Notes under the pieces: model-generated
Told to the model about the DNA's origin: nothing
The model's database searches: none
Seen by the model: only the letters and a program-made list of their open reading frames with translations
Assembly: GCF_006716445.1 (NCBI RefSeq)
Contig: NZ_VFPA01000007.1
Coordinates: 248,001 to 312,000, forward strand
DNA from: Pseudonocardia kunmingensis
GTDB lineage: Bacteria > Actinomycetota > Actinomycetes > Mycobacteriales > Pseudonocardiaceae
DNA length: 64,000 nucleotides
Reading direction: 5' to 3'
Translations under genes and position numbers: made by a program
Shown: positions 32,194-40,192 of the stretch, in pieces
Layout: each line of letters opens with the position of its first letter
Numbering within the stretch: position 1 is the first letter of the stretch

Positions 32194-33029
32194 GGCGCGA
32201 GCCCGGCCCACGGCGGTTCCTCGGGGGCGGCGGCCCGGCCCTGCGGGCAGTGGCGGCGCACGTCGCAGCGCCCGCAGCGCGGAGCGGGACGGGCGGGGAA
32301 GAGCGCGTCGGCACCGCCGCCCGCGGCGAGCGCGCCCGCGGCGGAGTCGAGCTCCTCCGCGGTGGTCTCCGCCCGCCGGACGTGCCCCTGCAGTGACGCC
32401 GGGTCGTGGCGCCACGCCGCCACCTCCCCGCTGGGCAGGTGGTGCAGCTCCACCTGGGTGCACCGGCGGTGCAGCGTGCGCTCGGCGGCCACCGCGTACA
32501 GGGCCAGCGCCTGCGACGCCGCGGTGTCGTCGGGGGTGGGCCTGCGGCGCCCGGTCTTGTAGTCGACGACGACGAGCTCGTCGCCGCGGCGGTCGATGCG
32601 GTCCGCCCGCCCCTCCGCGACGATCCGGTCGGTCGCCACCGAGACCCAGCGCTCCAGCCCGACGGTCTCCGCGTCCGGCTCGAGCTCCGCGGCGTAGTCG
32701 GCCAGCCAGCCGCGCGCCCGCTCCCGGTACTCGTCGGCCTGCGCGGCGTCGCGGAAGCCCTCGCTGCTCCAGTACCGGTCGACGAGCGCGGCCGCCGCCT
32801 CCGGCGTGCGCCGCGCGGGCGGGAGGTCGAACAGGGCCCGCAGGGCCAGGTGCACCACGGCCCCGAGGGTGCTGCCCGCCCGCGCGCCACCGCGGGACGG
32901 AGCCGGCCGGTCCAGGTAGGTGAGCCGGTAGCGGCGCGGGCAGTCGTCCCACGTGGCGAGCTTGGACGGCGTGACCCGCACGAGCCGGGTGGTCGGGAAG
33001 TCGAACCCGAGCTGCGTGCCACCGTCCAC
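32190..33029 (-). CDS. RecB-family (PD-(D/E)XK) exonuclease with FeS-type cysteines
   Basis: A 279-residue nuclease of the Cas4/AddB-RecB C-terminal type. It has RVTPSKLATWDDCPRRYRLTYLDR at the N-terminus (first Cys), the active-site strand EGRADRIDRRGDELVVVDYKTG (Asp and Lys), and the C-terminal CGRCDVRRHC. One N-terminal plus three C-terminal Cys is the [4Fe-4S] arrangement known from AddB. It is not fused to a helicase. A role in DNA repair or end processing is likely. GTG 33029 is chosen because family similarity begins at LGFDFPTT just after it; an upstream GTG at 33098 would overlap the PHP gene. Confidence 0.87.
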   Translation of the reverse strand: MDGGTQLGFDFPTTRLVRVTPSKLATWDDCPRRYRLTYLDRPAPSRGGARAGSTLGAVVHLALRALFDLPPARRTPEAAAALVDRYWSSEGFRDAAQADEYRERARGWLADYAAELEPDAETVGLERWVSVATDRIVAEGRADRIDRRGDELVVVDYKTGRRRPTPDDTAASQALALYAVAAERTLHRRCTQVELHHLPSGEVAAWRHDPASLQGHVRRAETTAEELDSAAGALAAGGGADALFPARPAPRCGRCDVRRHCPQGRAAAPEEPPWAGLAP

Positions 33030-33094
33030 GCCGACGACGGTATCCGCCCCGGCCGACGGTCCCCTCGCCCGGGCGCCTTCGCCCACCGGGTGCC

Positions 33095-33967
33095 TCACCC
33101 GGTGAGGACGTCGACCCCGGTGGCGTTGTCGAGCAGCCGCTCGAGCGCCTCGGCCGCGGTCGTCTCCGCCGCGATCGGGGTGGTCTTGTTCGTGCCGTGG
33201 TAGTCGCTCGAGCCGGTGACCACCAGGCCGGTCTCGGCGGCGAGCCCCCGCAGGAGCTCGCGGTCCTCCGGTGCGTGGTCGGGGTGGTCGACCTCCACGC
33301 CGGTGAGCCCGGCCGCGGCCAGCTCGACGATGACGGACGGCTCCACGACCCGGCCCCGCTTGCGGGCGAGCGGGTGCGCGAACACGGCGACGCCGCCGGC
33401 CGCGCGGACCATCTCGATCGCCGTGCGCACCGGCGTGTCGGACTTCGGCACGTAGTAGGGGCTGCCGTTGTAGAGCAGCGTGGCGAAGGCCTCGGTGACC
33501 GACCCGACCACGCCCGCGGCCACGAGCGCACGCGCCAGATGGGGGCGTCCGGCGCTGGCACCCGCCGGGAGCTGCGCGAACACCGCGTCGGTGTCGACCG
33601 GGTACCCGTCGGCGGCCATCTTCTCGGTCATCCGGTGCAGCCGCTCCACGCGCTCGGCCCGCAGCCGCGCCTGCTCGGCGACGATCGCGGCGTGCTCGGG
33701 GTCGAACTGGTAGCCGAGCAGGTGCACGGCGACGTCACGGTCACCGCGCCCGGTGGGGCAGACGCACGAGAACTCCGCCCCCCGCAGCAGGCGCATCCCC
33801 GGAGGCAGGGCCGCCGCGGCCGCCGCCCAGCCGGACGTGGTGTCGTGGTCGGTGATCGCCAGGACGTCGATCTGCGCGGCCGCGGCGACCGTGACGAGCC
33901 GGGCGGGGTCGTCGGTGCCGTCCGACGCGGTGGAGTGGGTGTGCAGGTCGATGCGGGGGCGGGGCAC
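33095..33967 (-). CDS. PHP-domain metal-dependent phosphoesterase
   Basis: A 290-residue PHP protein. Metal-binding motifs are DLHTHSTASDGTD, ITDHDTTSGW, GAEFSC, VAVFAHPLARKR, and GSSDYHGTNK. Homologues hydrolyse 3',5'-bisphosphonucleotides or short 5'-phosphorylated oligonucleotides (YciV/RNase AM type). It starts at GTG 33967 (PRPRIDLHTHS) and is read in the same direction as the nuclease downstream, consistent with nucleic-acid turnover. Confidence 0.9.
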   Translation of the reverse strand: MPRPRIDLHTHSTASDGTDDPARLVTVAAAAQIDVLAITDHDTTSGWAAAAAALPPGMRLLRGAEFSCVCPTGRGDRDVAVHLLGYQFDPEHAAIVAEQARLRAERVERLHRMTEKMAADGYPVDTDAVFAQLPAGASAGRPHLARALVAAGVVGSVTEAFATLLYNGSPYYVPKSDTPVRTAIEMVRAAGGVAVFAHPLARKRGRVVEPSVIVELAAAGLTGVEVDHPDHAPEDRELLRGLAAETGLVVTGSSDYHGTNKTTPIAAETTAAEALERLLDNATGVDVLTG

Positions 33968-34002
33968 GCCTGAGGTTAACCCCGGGTGGATTCCGGGCGG
34001 CT

Positions 34003-34539
34003 TCAGCGGCGCCAACGCGGGCGCGCCAGCATGCCGGTGGCGCGGGTCTTGCCCTTCTCCCCGAACACCAGCTCCGAGAGCGCCTCGTAGATCTCCTCGG
34101 GGCGGGGCAGGTAGTCGATCCGGTTGAGCGCCTGGATCTGGCCCGCCGACTCCACGACGATCGTGCCGTAGCCGAACAGGCGCCCGGACAGCGAGCGCCG
34201 GAACGTGAGGTCGGTGACCTTGCCCAGCGGCATCATGCCGACGTTGTGCGTGATGATGCCCTGCGCGAGCATCACCCGCTTGTCGGTGATGACGATGCGC
34301 TCGATCCACCACAGGATCGTGAGCACCGTGAACCGCAGCACCGCCACCAGCGCCAGGTAGAAGGCGAGGTTGTCGATGAGCACGCTGTCCGGCAGCATCC
34401 GCTCGCCGATGACGAGCACCAGCAGGAACAGCGCCGTGGACGTGACGTGGTTGAGCATGACGGCCCAGTGCTGCCGCACGCGGATCACCCTGCGCTCCGT
34501 GGGGAGCAGGTACTCGTCGATCTCGCGGGGGGCGAGCAC
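34003..34539 (-). CDS. PH-domain (bacterial pleckstrin, DUF304) membrane protein
   Basis: A 178-residue protein with an N-terminal soluble segment, two membrane helices (about 31-46 and 55-78) and a bacterial PH domain: RIVITDKRVMLAQGIITHNVGMMPLGKVTDLTFRRSLSGRLFGYGTIVVESAGQ is the YdbS/DUF304 core with its Arg-rich VTDL strand. The role is unknown. The start is GTG 34539. It is 3 bases from the stop of the small upstream gene (34543), so the two are probably an operon. Confidence 0.88.
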   Translation of the reverse strand: MLAPREIDEYLLPTERRVIRVRQHWAVMLNHVTSTALFLLVLVIGERMLPDSVLIDNLAFYLALVAVLRFTVLTILWWIERIVITDKRVMLAQGIITHNVGMMPLGKVTDLTFRRSLSGRLFGYGTIVVESAGQIQALNRIDYLPRPEEIYEALSELVFGEKGKTRATGMLARPRWRR

Positions 34540-34542
34540 GGC

Positions 34543-34701
34543 CTAGACGAGCTGTGTGAAGAAGCGGATGACGGAATCGGCACCGTTGCGGAGCGTGGTG
34601 CCGATGCTCTGCATCGACCCGGCGGCGCTGTCGGGCTGCGTGAAGACGAACCAGAGGAGCAGCGCGATCGCGAGCACTCCGACGATCTTCTTGACGTTCA
34701 C
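34543..34701 (-). CDS. Small single-pass membrane protein
   Basis: A 52-residue protein: VNVKKIVGVLAIALLLWFVF gives one helix, followed by SMQSIGTTLRNGADSVIRFFTQLV, an amphipathic tail. Similar 50-60-residue actinobacterial proteins sit next to PH-domain genes. GTG 34701 has no Shine-Dalgarno, so it may be read from a leaderless mRNA; a frame open to 34755 has a less plausible N-terminus. Confidence 0.7.
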   Translation of the reverse strand: MNVKKIVGVLAIALLLWFVFTQPDSAAGSMQSIGTTLRNGADSVIRFFTQLV

Positions 34702-34789
34702 CACAACCACCGTTCTGGACGTGACGGAGACCCGTGCACCTGATTTGTACCGCACCAGTGGTGTCCAGGGTATCCGGCACGCGGGCCCA

Positions 34790-34795
34790 TATGAT
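34790..34795 (+). promoter_or_regulatory. -10 element for a leaderless Nudix mRNA
   Basis: TATGAT lies eight bases before the ATG at 34804. With a normal spacing, transcription would start at or next to the ATG. The gene has no Shine-Dalgarno, which agrees. No clear -35 is seen. Confidence 0.5.
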
Positions 34796-34803
34796 CACAC
34801 CCG

Positions 34804-35199
34804 ATGACCGAGCGTGAGCGGATCGTCCCCTGTGTGGGGGCGCTGACCTACGACCGGGGTGGACGGCTGCTCCTCGTCCGGCGGGCCAACGAACCCGGTC
34901 GCGGACTGTGGTCGCTCCCCGGCGGCCGCGTCGAGGAGGGCGAGGACGACGCCACCGCGCTCGCCCGGGAGATGGCCGAGGAGACCGGCCTGGTGGTCGT
35001 ACCAGGTGCGCTGGTCGGCCGCGTCCGCCGCGGGCCCTACGACATCGCGGACTACCGGTGCCGCGTGGTCGGCGGCACCCTGCTCGCGGGGGACGACGCC
35101 GTGGACGCGCGGTGGTGCGACGCGGCCGCGATGGGAGAGCTCCCGTTGGTCCCCGACCTGTGGGAGACGCTGCGCGACTGGGACGCCCTCCCGCCCTGA
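34804..35199 (+). CDS. Nudix hydrolase
   Basis: A 131-residue Nudix hydrolase. The box is complete: GGRVEEGEDDATALAREMAEETGL (the GX5EX7REUXEEXGU pattern, residues 40-63). It follows LLLVRRANEPGRGLWSLP, the usual lead-in. Members hydrolyse nucleoside diphosphates linked to another moiety; the substrate cannot be assigned. It is probably expressed from a leaderless transcript. Confidence 0.93.
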   Translation: MTERERIVPCVGALTYDRGGRLLLVRRANEPGRGLWSLPGGRVEEGEDDATALAREMAEETGLVVVPGALVGRVRRGPYDIADYRCRVVGGTLLAGDDAVDARWCDAAAMGELPLVPDLWETLRDWDALPP

Positions 35200-35267
35200 G
35201 GCCGGGCGGGGATCTCCGTCCACCCCGCGGAGTTGTCGCACCGGCGCTGCCCGGCCATGCTGGCCCG

Positions 35268-36116
35268 GTGAGCGCCGGTGCCGCGACGACCGACAACGAC
35301 GAGGGCCGGTTCGCCGCGCGGCCCGCCTGGAGCAGGCTGCTCGCTGCGGCACTGGTGTCGACCTCCGCGATCGCGCTGTTCGGCCTGCAGGAGCGCTGGA
35401 TCGGGTACACGCTGATCGTCGCGGGCCTCGCCGTCGCAGCGGTCGTGGACCGCGCCCTGCTGCGGCACCTGCTCCTCATCGCCGCAGGGCTGGTGGTCAT
35501 CAGCACGATGTCGCTGGAGGCGGACCTGAGCAACGCCGCGATGGCCCGGTTCGCGATCACCTTGTCGGCGGCGGTCGCCCTGCCCTACGCCATCTCCCGA
35601 ATGTGGTATCGGGAAGACGTCATCAAGTTCCCGGTCCGTACCGGCAACAGGTGGAGCGGGTTCGAGTACGGCTACCTGGCGGTGGTGGTCGTCGCGGGCT
35701 ACCTGATCCTGCCCGTGTACTTCCTCGGCTCGGGCGCCTACCGGAACTGGCCGGACATCGCCGGCGCCGATGAGATCGTCCGGCTGTTCATCGGGGTGAA
35801 CGCGGTCGGGCTGTGGGACGAGCTGTTCTTCATCTGCGTCGTCTTCGCGCTGCTCCGCCACCACTTCCCGTTCTGGCAGGCGAACGTCCTGCAGGCCGTC
35901 GTCTTCGTGTCGTTCCTCTGGGAACTGGGATATCGCGGCTGGGGACCGCTGCTCACCGTGCCGTTCGCGCTGCTGCAGGGCTACATCTTCGCGCGCACGC
36001 GGTCGCTGCCCTACGTGGTCACCGTCCACCTGACCTTCGACCTCGTCATCTTCGGCATCCTCGTGCACGCCTACAACCCCGAGCTGGCGAACGTCTTCCT
36101 GACCGATCCGCGATAG
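35268..36116 (+). CDS. CPBP/CAAX-protease-like membrane protein with degenerate motifs
   Basis: A 282-residue integral membrane protein with about eight helices. The C-terminal half resembles the CPBP (ABI) intramembrane family: VGLWDELFFICVVFALLRHH where family members have EExxxR, then NVLQAVVFVSFLWELGYRGW where FxxxH is expected, and TVHLTFDLVIFG with a His/Asp pair. The first Glu pair is reduced to Asp-Glu and the His of motif two is not obvious, so protease activity is doubtful. The start GTG 35268 gives a short soluble N-terminus. Confidence 0.75.
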   Translation: MSAGAATTDNDEGRFAARPAWSRLLAAALVSTSAIALFGLQERWIGYTLIVAGLAVAAVVDRALLRHLLLIAAGLVVISTMSLEADLSNAAMARFAITLSAAVALPYAISRMWYREDVIKFPVRTGNRWSGFEYGYLAVVVVAGYLILPVYFLGSGAYRNWPDIAGADEIVRLFIGVNAVGLWDELFFICVVFALLRHHFPFWQANVLQAVVFVSFLWELGYRGWGPLLTVPFALLQGYIFARTRSLPYVVTVHLTFDLVIFGILVHAYNPELANVFLTDPR

Positions 36117-36129
36117 GTCGGCTATTGCG

Positions 36130-36633
36130 TCAGAGCCGCGGTTCGGGACGGCCCGGCTGCTCGCCGCCACGGGTGTCGCCGTACGAACGCTTGGGCACCA
36201 TCACCTTGCGGCGGAACGTGCAGACCACGGTGCCGTCCTGGTTGTAGCCGCGGGTCGCCACGTGCACGACGCCGCGGTCGTCCTTGGAGCGCGACTCCGT
36301 CTTGTCCAGCACCTCGGTCTCGCCGTAGATCGTGTCGCCGTGGAACGTCGGCGCCGTGTGCTTGAGCGACTCGACCTCGAGGTTGGCGATGGCCTTGCCG
36401 GAGACGTCGGGCACGGACATGCCCAGCAGCAGCGAGTAGATGTAGTTGCCCACCACGACGTTGCGACCGAAGTCGGTGGTCTCCCCCGCGTAATGCGCAT
36501 CCATGTGCAGCGGGTGGTGGTTCATCGTGAGCAGGCAGAACAGGTGGTCGTCGTACTCGGTGACCGTTTTGCCCGGCCAGTGCTTGTAGACCGCACCGAC
36601 CTCGAACTCCTCGTAGTACCGCCCGAACTGCAA
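36130..36633 (-). CDS. MaoC-family dehydratase
   Basis: A 167-residue single hotdog-fold enoyl-CoA hydratase. Landmarks: GKTVTEYDDHLFCLLTMNHHPLHMDAHYAGETTDFGRNVVVGNYIYSLLLGMSV and ANLEVESLKHTAPTFHGDTI. The catalytic Asp is in HMDAHYA, but the usual Gly-His of this motif reads Gly-Asn (VVGNY), as in a subset of the family. It may hydrate a branched or dicarboxylic enoyl-CoA (mesaconyl or itaconyl type), and the window also encodes an acyl-CoA dehydrogenase and a malyl-CoA-type lyase at 50-53 kb. Confidence 0.87.
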   Translation of the reverse strand: MQFGRYYEEFEVGAVYKHWPGKTVTEYDDHLFCLLTMNHHPLHMDAHYAGETTDFGRNVVVGNYIYSLLLGMSVPDVSGKAIANLEVESLKHTAPTFHGDTIYGETEVLDKTESRSKDDRGVVHVATRGYNQDGTVVCTFRRKVMVPKRSYGDTRGGEQPGRPEPRL

Positions 36634-36673
36634 CGCTGCCGCCTCCCTCGCCGATGAACGGAGCAGGTGGGGG

Positions 36674-36679
36674 TAATCT
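36674..36679 (+). promoter_or_regulatory. Possible -10 element of corA
   Basis: TAATCT fits the actinobacterial TAnnnT consensus and stands out in a GC-rich region between divergent genes. Transcription would begin near 36686, giving an untranslated leader of about 200 bases before corA. Confidence 0.4.
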
Positions 36680-36750
36680 AGCCCGTGGACCGGTCGTGGC
36701 CGCGCTGCGCGGACATGGCCCTGAACACACCGGAGGAGGTGAGCGCGGTG

Positions 36751-36804
36751 CAGAAGTCACCCGGATGCAGTAGTCGCCGCGTTCCCGACACGGCGATCGG
36801 CTGA
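36751..36804 (+). CDS. Possible leader peptide upstream of corA
   Basis: A strong GGAGGAGG lies just before a short in-frame GTG that encodes about 18 residues (VQKSPGCSSRRVPDTAIG) ending at a TGA near 36804. The same frame is open further upstream to an ATG at 36715 without a ribosome binding site. It lies about 80 bases before corA, inside the presumed leader. Short leader ORFs that sense translation are known upstream of Mg transporters in enterobacteria. No homologue is recognised. It could also be a chance match. Confidence 0.35.
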   Translation, partial: QKSPGCSSRRVPDTAIG

Positions 36805-36886
36805 TCTCCCCGGTCGGGACGCGAGTTCCACACGCGCCACGAGCCCTGCTCGGCGCCGTCCCGACCGAACCCCTCGGAGGTATGCC

Positions 36887-37984
36887 GTGCCGCCCCTGTC
36901 CGCCCTCCGGCCTGTCATCCGCGCCCACCGCCCGTCGCTGCGGAGCCGCGACACCGTGCTGTCGAACACGCTGCGCGTCCCGATCTCGGCCTACGTCGTC
37001 GACTGCGCCGTCTACGTCGACGGCGAGCGCCTCCCCGGCCGCTGGTCGCACGAGGAGGCCCTCGCCGAGGTCCGGCTGCGCGACAACGCCTTCGTCTGGA
37101 TCGGCCTCCACGAGCCCGCCGAGGAGCAGATCACCGGCATCGCCGACGTCTTCGGCCTGCACGAGCTCGCCGTCGAGGACGCCGTGCACGCCCACCAGCG
37201 CCCCAAGCTGGAACGCTACGACGACATGCTGTTCATGGTGCTCAAGACCGTCTGCTACCGCGGGCGGCCGGACCCGAGCGCCGAGCACGAGATCGTCGAG
37301 ACCGGCGAGGTCATGGTGTTCCTCGGCGCCGACTTCGTCATCACGGTCCGGCACGGCGACCACTCGTCGCTGCGGGAGGTGCGCCGCACCCTGGAGTCCG
37401 ACCCCGAGCAGCTCGCCCTCGGTCCCGCCGCGGTGCTGCACGCGATCGCCGACCACGTCGTCGACAGCTACCTCGACGTCACCACGGCCATCGAGGACGA
37501 CATCGAGGACATGGAGACCCAGGTCTTCGCGCCGCGGTCGAGCGTCGACTCCGAGCAGATCTACGTGATGAAGCGCGAGGTGCTGGAGCTGCGCCGCGCC
37601 GTCGTCCCGCTGGGGGCGCCGGTGCGCAAGCTCACCGAGGGCTACAGCTCGCTCGTGCCGCACGACGTCCGCTCGTACTTCCGCGACGTCGACGACCACC
37701 TCGTCACCGTCACCGAGCGGATCGCCGGGTTCAACGAGCTGCTCACCACGCTGATCGACGCCGCACTGGCCAAGATCACGCTGCGGCAGAACAGTGACAT
37801 GCGCAAGATCACCGCCTATGTCGCGATCATCTCGGTGCCCACGATGATCGCCGGGCTCTACGGGATGAACTTCGACGAGATGCCCGGGCTGCACTCGCCG
37901 CTCGGCTACCCGTTGACGCTCATCGCGATCGTCGCGACGTGTCTCGCGCTGTTCCGGGTGTTCCGCCGCAACGAGTGGCTCTGA
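36887..37984 (+). CDS. corA: CorA-type magnesium/cobalt channel
   Basis: A 365-residue CorA family channel. The N-terminal soluble funnel includes FVWIGLHEPAEEQITGIADVFGLHELAVEDAVHAHQRPKLERY. The long helix region is followed by the first membrane helix, ending in the selectivity loop GLYGMNFDEMP (GMN signature, near residue 325), and then the second helix and the basic C-terminus FRRNEW. It should conduct Mg2+ into the cytoplasm as a pentamer. GGAGG lies nine bases before GTG 36887. In mycobacteria a corA gene lies next to sugC; here they are about 6 kb apart. Confidence 0.95.
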   Translation: MPPLSALRPVIRAHRPSLRSRDTVLSNTLRVPISAYVVDCAVYVDGERLPGRWSHEEALAEVRLRDNAFVWIGLHEPAEEQITGIADVFGLHELAVEDAVHAHQRPKLERYDDMLFMVLKTVCYRGRPDPSAEHEIVETGEVMVFLGADFVITVRHGDHSSLREVRRTLESDPEQLALGPAAVLHAIADHVVDSYLDVTTAIEDDIEDMETQVFAPRSSVDSEQIYVMKREVLELRRAVVPLGAPVRKLTEGYSSLVPHDVRSYFRDVDDHLVTVTERIAGFNELLTTLIDAALAKITLRQNSDMRKITAYVAIISVPTMIAGLYGMNFDEMPGLHSPLGYPLTLIAIVATCLALFRVFRRNEWL

Positions 37985-37986
37985 CC

Positions 37987-38074
37987 CCGCGAGTCCCCCA
38001 TTCCGACAGCGCGAGTCTCCCGTTCCGACAGCGCGAGTCTCCCGTTCCGACAGCGGGAGTCTCCCGTTCCGACA
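37987..38074. repeat. Four tandem 22-bp repeats between corA and the Rieske gene
   Basis: Units at 37987-38008, 38009-38030, 38031-38052 and 38053-38074 share the core GCGAGTCTCCCGTTCCGACA. Units 2 and 3 are identical, unit 4 differs at one base, and unit 1 at four. They begin three bases after the corA stop and lie wholly outside genes. They might bind a protein, act as a termination or attenuation array, or be mobile repeat units. Confidence 0.93.
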
Positions 38075-38123
38075 CGTCCGCGTCGGCGCGCGCGGCGGCC
38101 GGAGTGCTCTTACCCTTTCGCGG

Positions 38124-39104
38124 GTGAACGAACGCCGTCCGGTCAACCCGCTGCGGCTGCTGCACCGGCCGCGCTGGACCGAGCAGCAGCCGACGTGGGC
38201 CGACGCGAAGCCGGGTCTGATCCGAGCCGCGCTGCGGCGGGCCGAGCAACGGTCCACCGGCGGCTGGTACGTGCTCGCCGGCAGCCGCGAGGTCCGTCCG
38301 GGCCGCGCGTTCGGCCGTGTCGTGGCCGGTCAGGAGCTCGTGGCGTGGCGGGACGGCTCCGGCGGGCTGCACGTCGGCCCGGGCGCGTGCCCGCACCTGG
38401 GTGCCGCGCTGTGCGACGCCCCCGTCCACGACGGGCAGCTGGTCTGCCGCTGGCACGGGCTCGCGCTCGGTCCGGGCGGACGCCCCGGCTGGCGCACGCT
38501 GCCGGCGTACGACGACGGCGTGCTCGCGTGGGTCCGCCTCGATGACGCGGACGCCACGGCCGCCCCGGTGCTCGGGCCCCGGCCGCCCGCGGACCGCAGC
38601 CTCGCGGCCGTCGCCACCGTCATCGGCCGCTGCGAGCCCGAGGACGTCATCGCCAACCGGCTCGACCCGTGGCACGGCGCCTGGTTCCACCCCTACTCGT
38701 TCACGGCGCTGCGCGTGCTCAGCGCGCCGCCGATGGACTGCCCGCCCGCCGAGGACCGGTTCCTCGTCGAGGTGACGTTCACCGTCGGGTCCCGGTTCGG
38801 GGTGCCCGTGCGCGCCGAGTTCAGCTGCCCCGACGCCCGCACGATCACGATGGAGATCGTGGACGGCGAAGGCGCCGGCTCGGTCGTCGAGACCCATGCG
38901 ACGCCCCTGCGGCCGGGCCAGGACGGCCTGCCCCGCACCGCCGTGATCGAGGCGGTGGTGGCGCACTCCGAGCGTCCGGGCTTCGCGCACGCGCAGCGCG
39001 TCGCCTCCGCCGTGCGGCCGCTCATGGGAGTGGCCGCACGGCGACTCTGGCGCGACGACATCGCCTACGCCGAGCGCCGCTACGCCCTGCGCGCCCGCTC
39101 CTGA
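38124..39104 (+). CDS. Rieske [2Fe-2S] protein with DUF5914-like domain
   Basis: A 326-residue protein. The Rieske site is ACPHLGAALC...LVCRWHG (CxH-x16-CxxH, about residues 91-112). The C-terminal 200 residues resemble the DUF5914/START-like part found with it in actinobacteria (EDVIANRLDPWHGAWFHPYSF, a possible mononuclear-iron region). Proteins of this type occur in some carotenoid gene clusters with a UbiE-like methyltransferase; such a methyltransferase is 1.1 kb away here, but no other carotenoid gene is present. The start is GTG 38124. It overlaps the convergent EamA gene by 25 bases. Confidence 0.82.
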   Translation: MNERRPVNPLRLLHRPRWTEQQPTWADAKPGLIRAALRRAEQRSTGGWYVLAGSREVRPGRAFGRVVAGQELVAWRDGSGGLHVGPGACPHLGAALCDAPVHDGQLVCRWHGLALGPGGRPGWRTLPAYDDGVLAWVRLDDADATAAPVLGPRPPADRSLAAVATVIGRCEPEDVIANRLDPWHGAWFHPYSFTALRVLSAPPMDCPPAEDRFLVEVTFTVGSRFGVPVRAEFSCPDARTITMEIVDGEGAGSVVETHATPLRPGQDGLPRTAVIEAVVAHSERPGFAHAQRVASAVRPLMGVAARRLWRDDIAYAERRYALRARS

Positions 39105-39989
39105 CCCCGCTCACCGCGTGCCGTCAGCACGAGCGCGACCCCGAGGAGCAGCCCGCCTGCGGTTCCGGAGGGCCCCAGCCGCTCCCCGAGCAGGACGGCG
39201 GCGAGCACGGCCGCGGTCAGCGGCTCGAGCAACGCCATCAGCACGCCCACCCCGGCCGGGGCGCTGCGCAGGCCGCGGAAGTAGCAGCTGTACGCCACTG
39301 CCGTCGGCACGAGGGCGAACGCGAGCAGCAGCCCCACCGAGGCCGGTGCCGGGGCGAACCCCACTCCGGACGTGCCCGCCGCCAGCGGCAGCAGGAGCGC
39401 TCCGCCGAGGGTGAACGCCGCGCCGGTGGTCGTCAGGGCGTCCAGCCCGGGGACGGGACGCGCGCCGAGCAGCGACATCGCTGTGAAGCCTGCGGCGGCG
39501 ACCAGCGCGCACACCGTGCCGGTGATGGCCGCGCCGGTCGCCGGCCCGCCGTCCGCCGGAAACCCCGACGAGCAGCGCGAGGCCCAGCAGCGCCAGCCCG
39601 ACGGCCAGCAGCCGGCGCCGGTCGACGCCGCGCGGGCGCGCGAGCAGCACGAGCACCGGTGAGGAGCCGATCGTCACGAGCGTCGCCACGCTCACCGAGG
39701 TCAGCGACACCGCGGTGAAGTAGGCGACCTGGAAGAGGGCCGCCAGCACGCCGGTCGCGGCGATGCGCGCCCACGCGGCCCGGCTCCGCGGCAGGGCGGA
39801 GCCCCTGACCAGCAGGAACCCGAGGATCAGCAGGCCGCCGACGGCGAGCCGGTAGGTGGCGACGGCGAGCGAGGACAGGCCGGCGGCGTCGCCGAAGAGG
39901 CGGCCGAGCAGGCCACCGCTCCCCCAGAGGACACCGGCGAGGACGAGGAAGGACACCCCGGAGGAGGGGGTGGTGCGAACGATGGACAC
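39080..39989 (-). pseudogene. EamA-family transporter, frameshifted
   Basis: The first part reads as a normal EamA/DMT transporter from GTG 39989 (VLWGSGGLLGRLFGDAAGLSSLAVATYRLAVGGLL, then TVSLTSV-like helices) up to about 39555, where LLGLALLVGVSGG runs into Arg-rich nonsense. The second half continues in the next frame (GPATGAAITGTVCALVAAAG through VLLGERLGPSGTAGG) to the stop at 39080. One extra base, or two missing, near 39553-39565 in a GC-rich run would restore one protein of about 300 residues with ten helices. This is either a recent mutation or a sequencing error. Confidence 0.8.
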
Positions 39990-40143
39990 GGGTGAACGCG
40001 CTCCTGCGACGAGGGGAAGGGGGTCGCGGAAGCGGGGCCGGTCACGGCCGGATTAGTGCGTCGACGGCCCCGCTAGGAGCGGGGCGGCGGGGTGATCGGG
40101 AACATCCGGTGCACGAGGCCACCCTACGCCGGCACCCATCCCG

Positions 40144-40192
40144 AACGAACGGCACATTCGTCGCCACCTAGCCGACGAAAGTGCCGTTCGTC
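40144..40192 (-). repeat. Dispersed 3'-end hairpin repeat, copy 3
   Basis: The arms match the family core (ACGAACGGCAC...TTCGTCG with GTGCCGTTCGTC) with about three arm mismatches. The CGCGTGACG flank is on the right, so it reads on the minus strand, starting at the stop codon of the methyltransferase. The loop contains the reverse complement of the CTAGGT found in copies 1 and 2. Confidence 0.8.

Noticed and set aside
35268..36116. Active CAAX protease
   Set aside because: Key Glu/His motifs are altered, so only the fold is claimed.
36686..36886. Possible M-box (Mg riboswitch) before corA
   Set aside because: Short GGTGAG and GCAGTAGTCGCC words recall it, but I could not lay out the conserved M-box helices. 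A covariance-model search would settle it.
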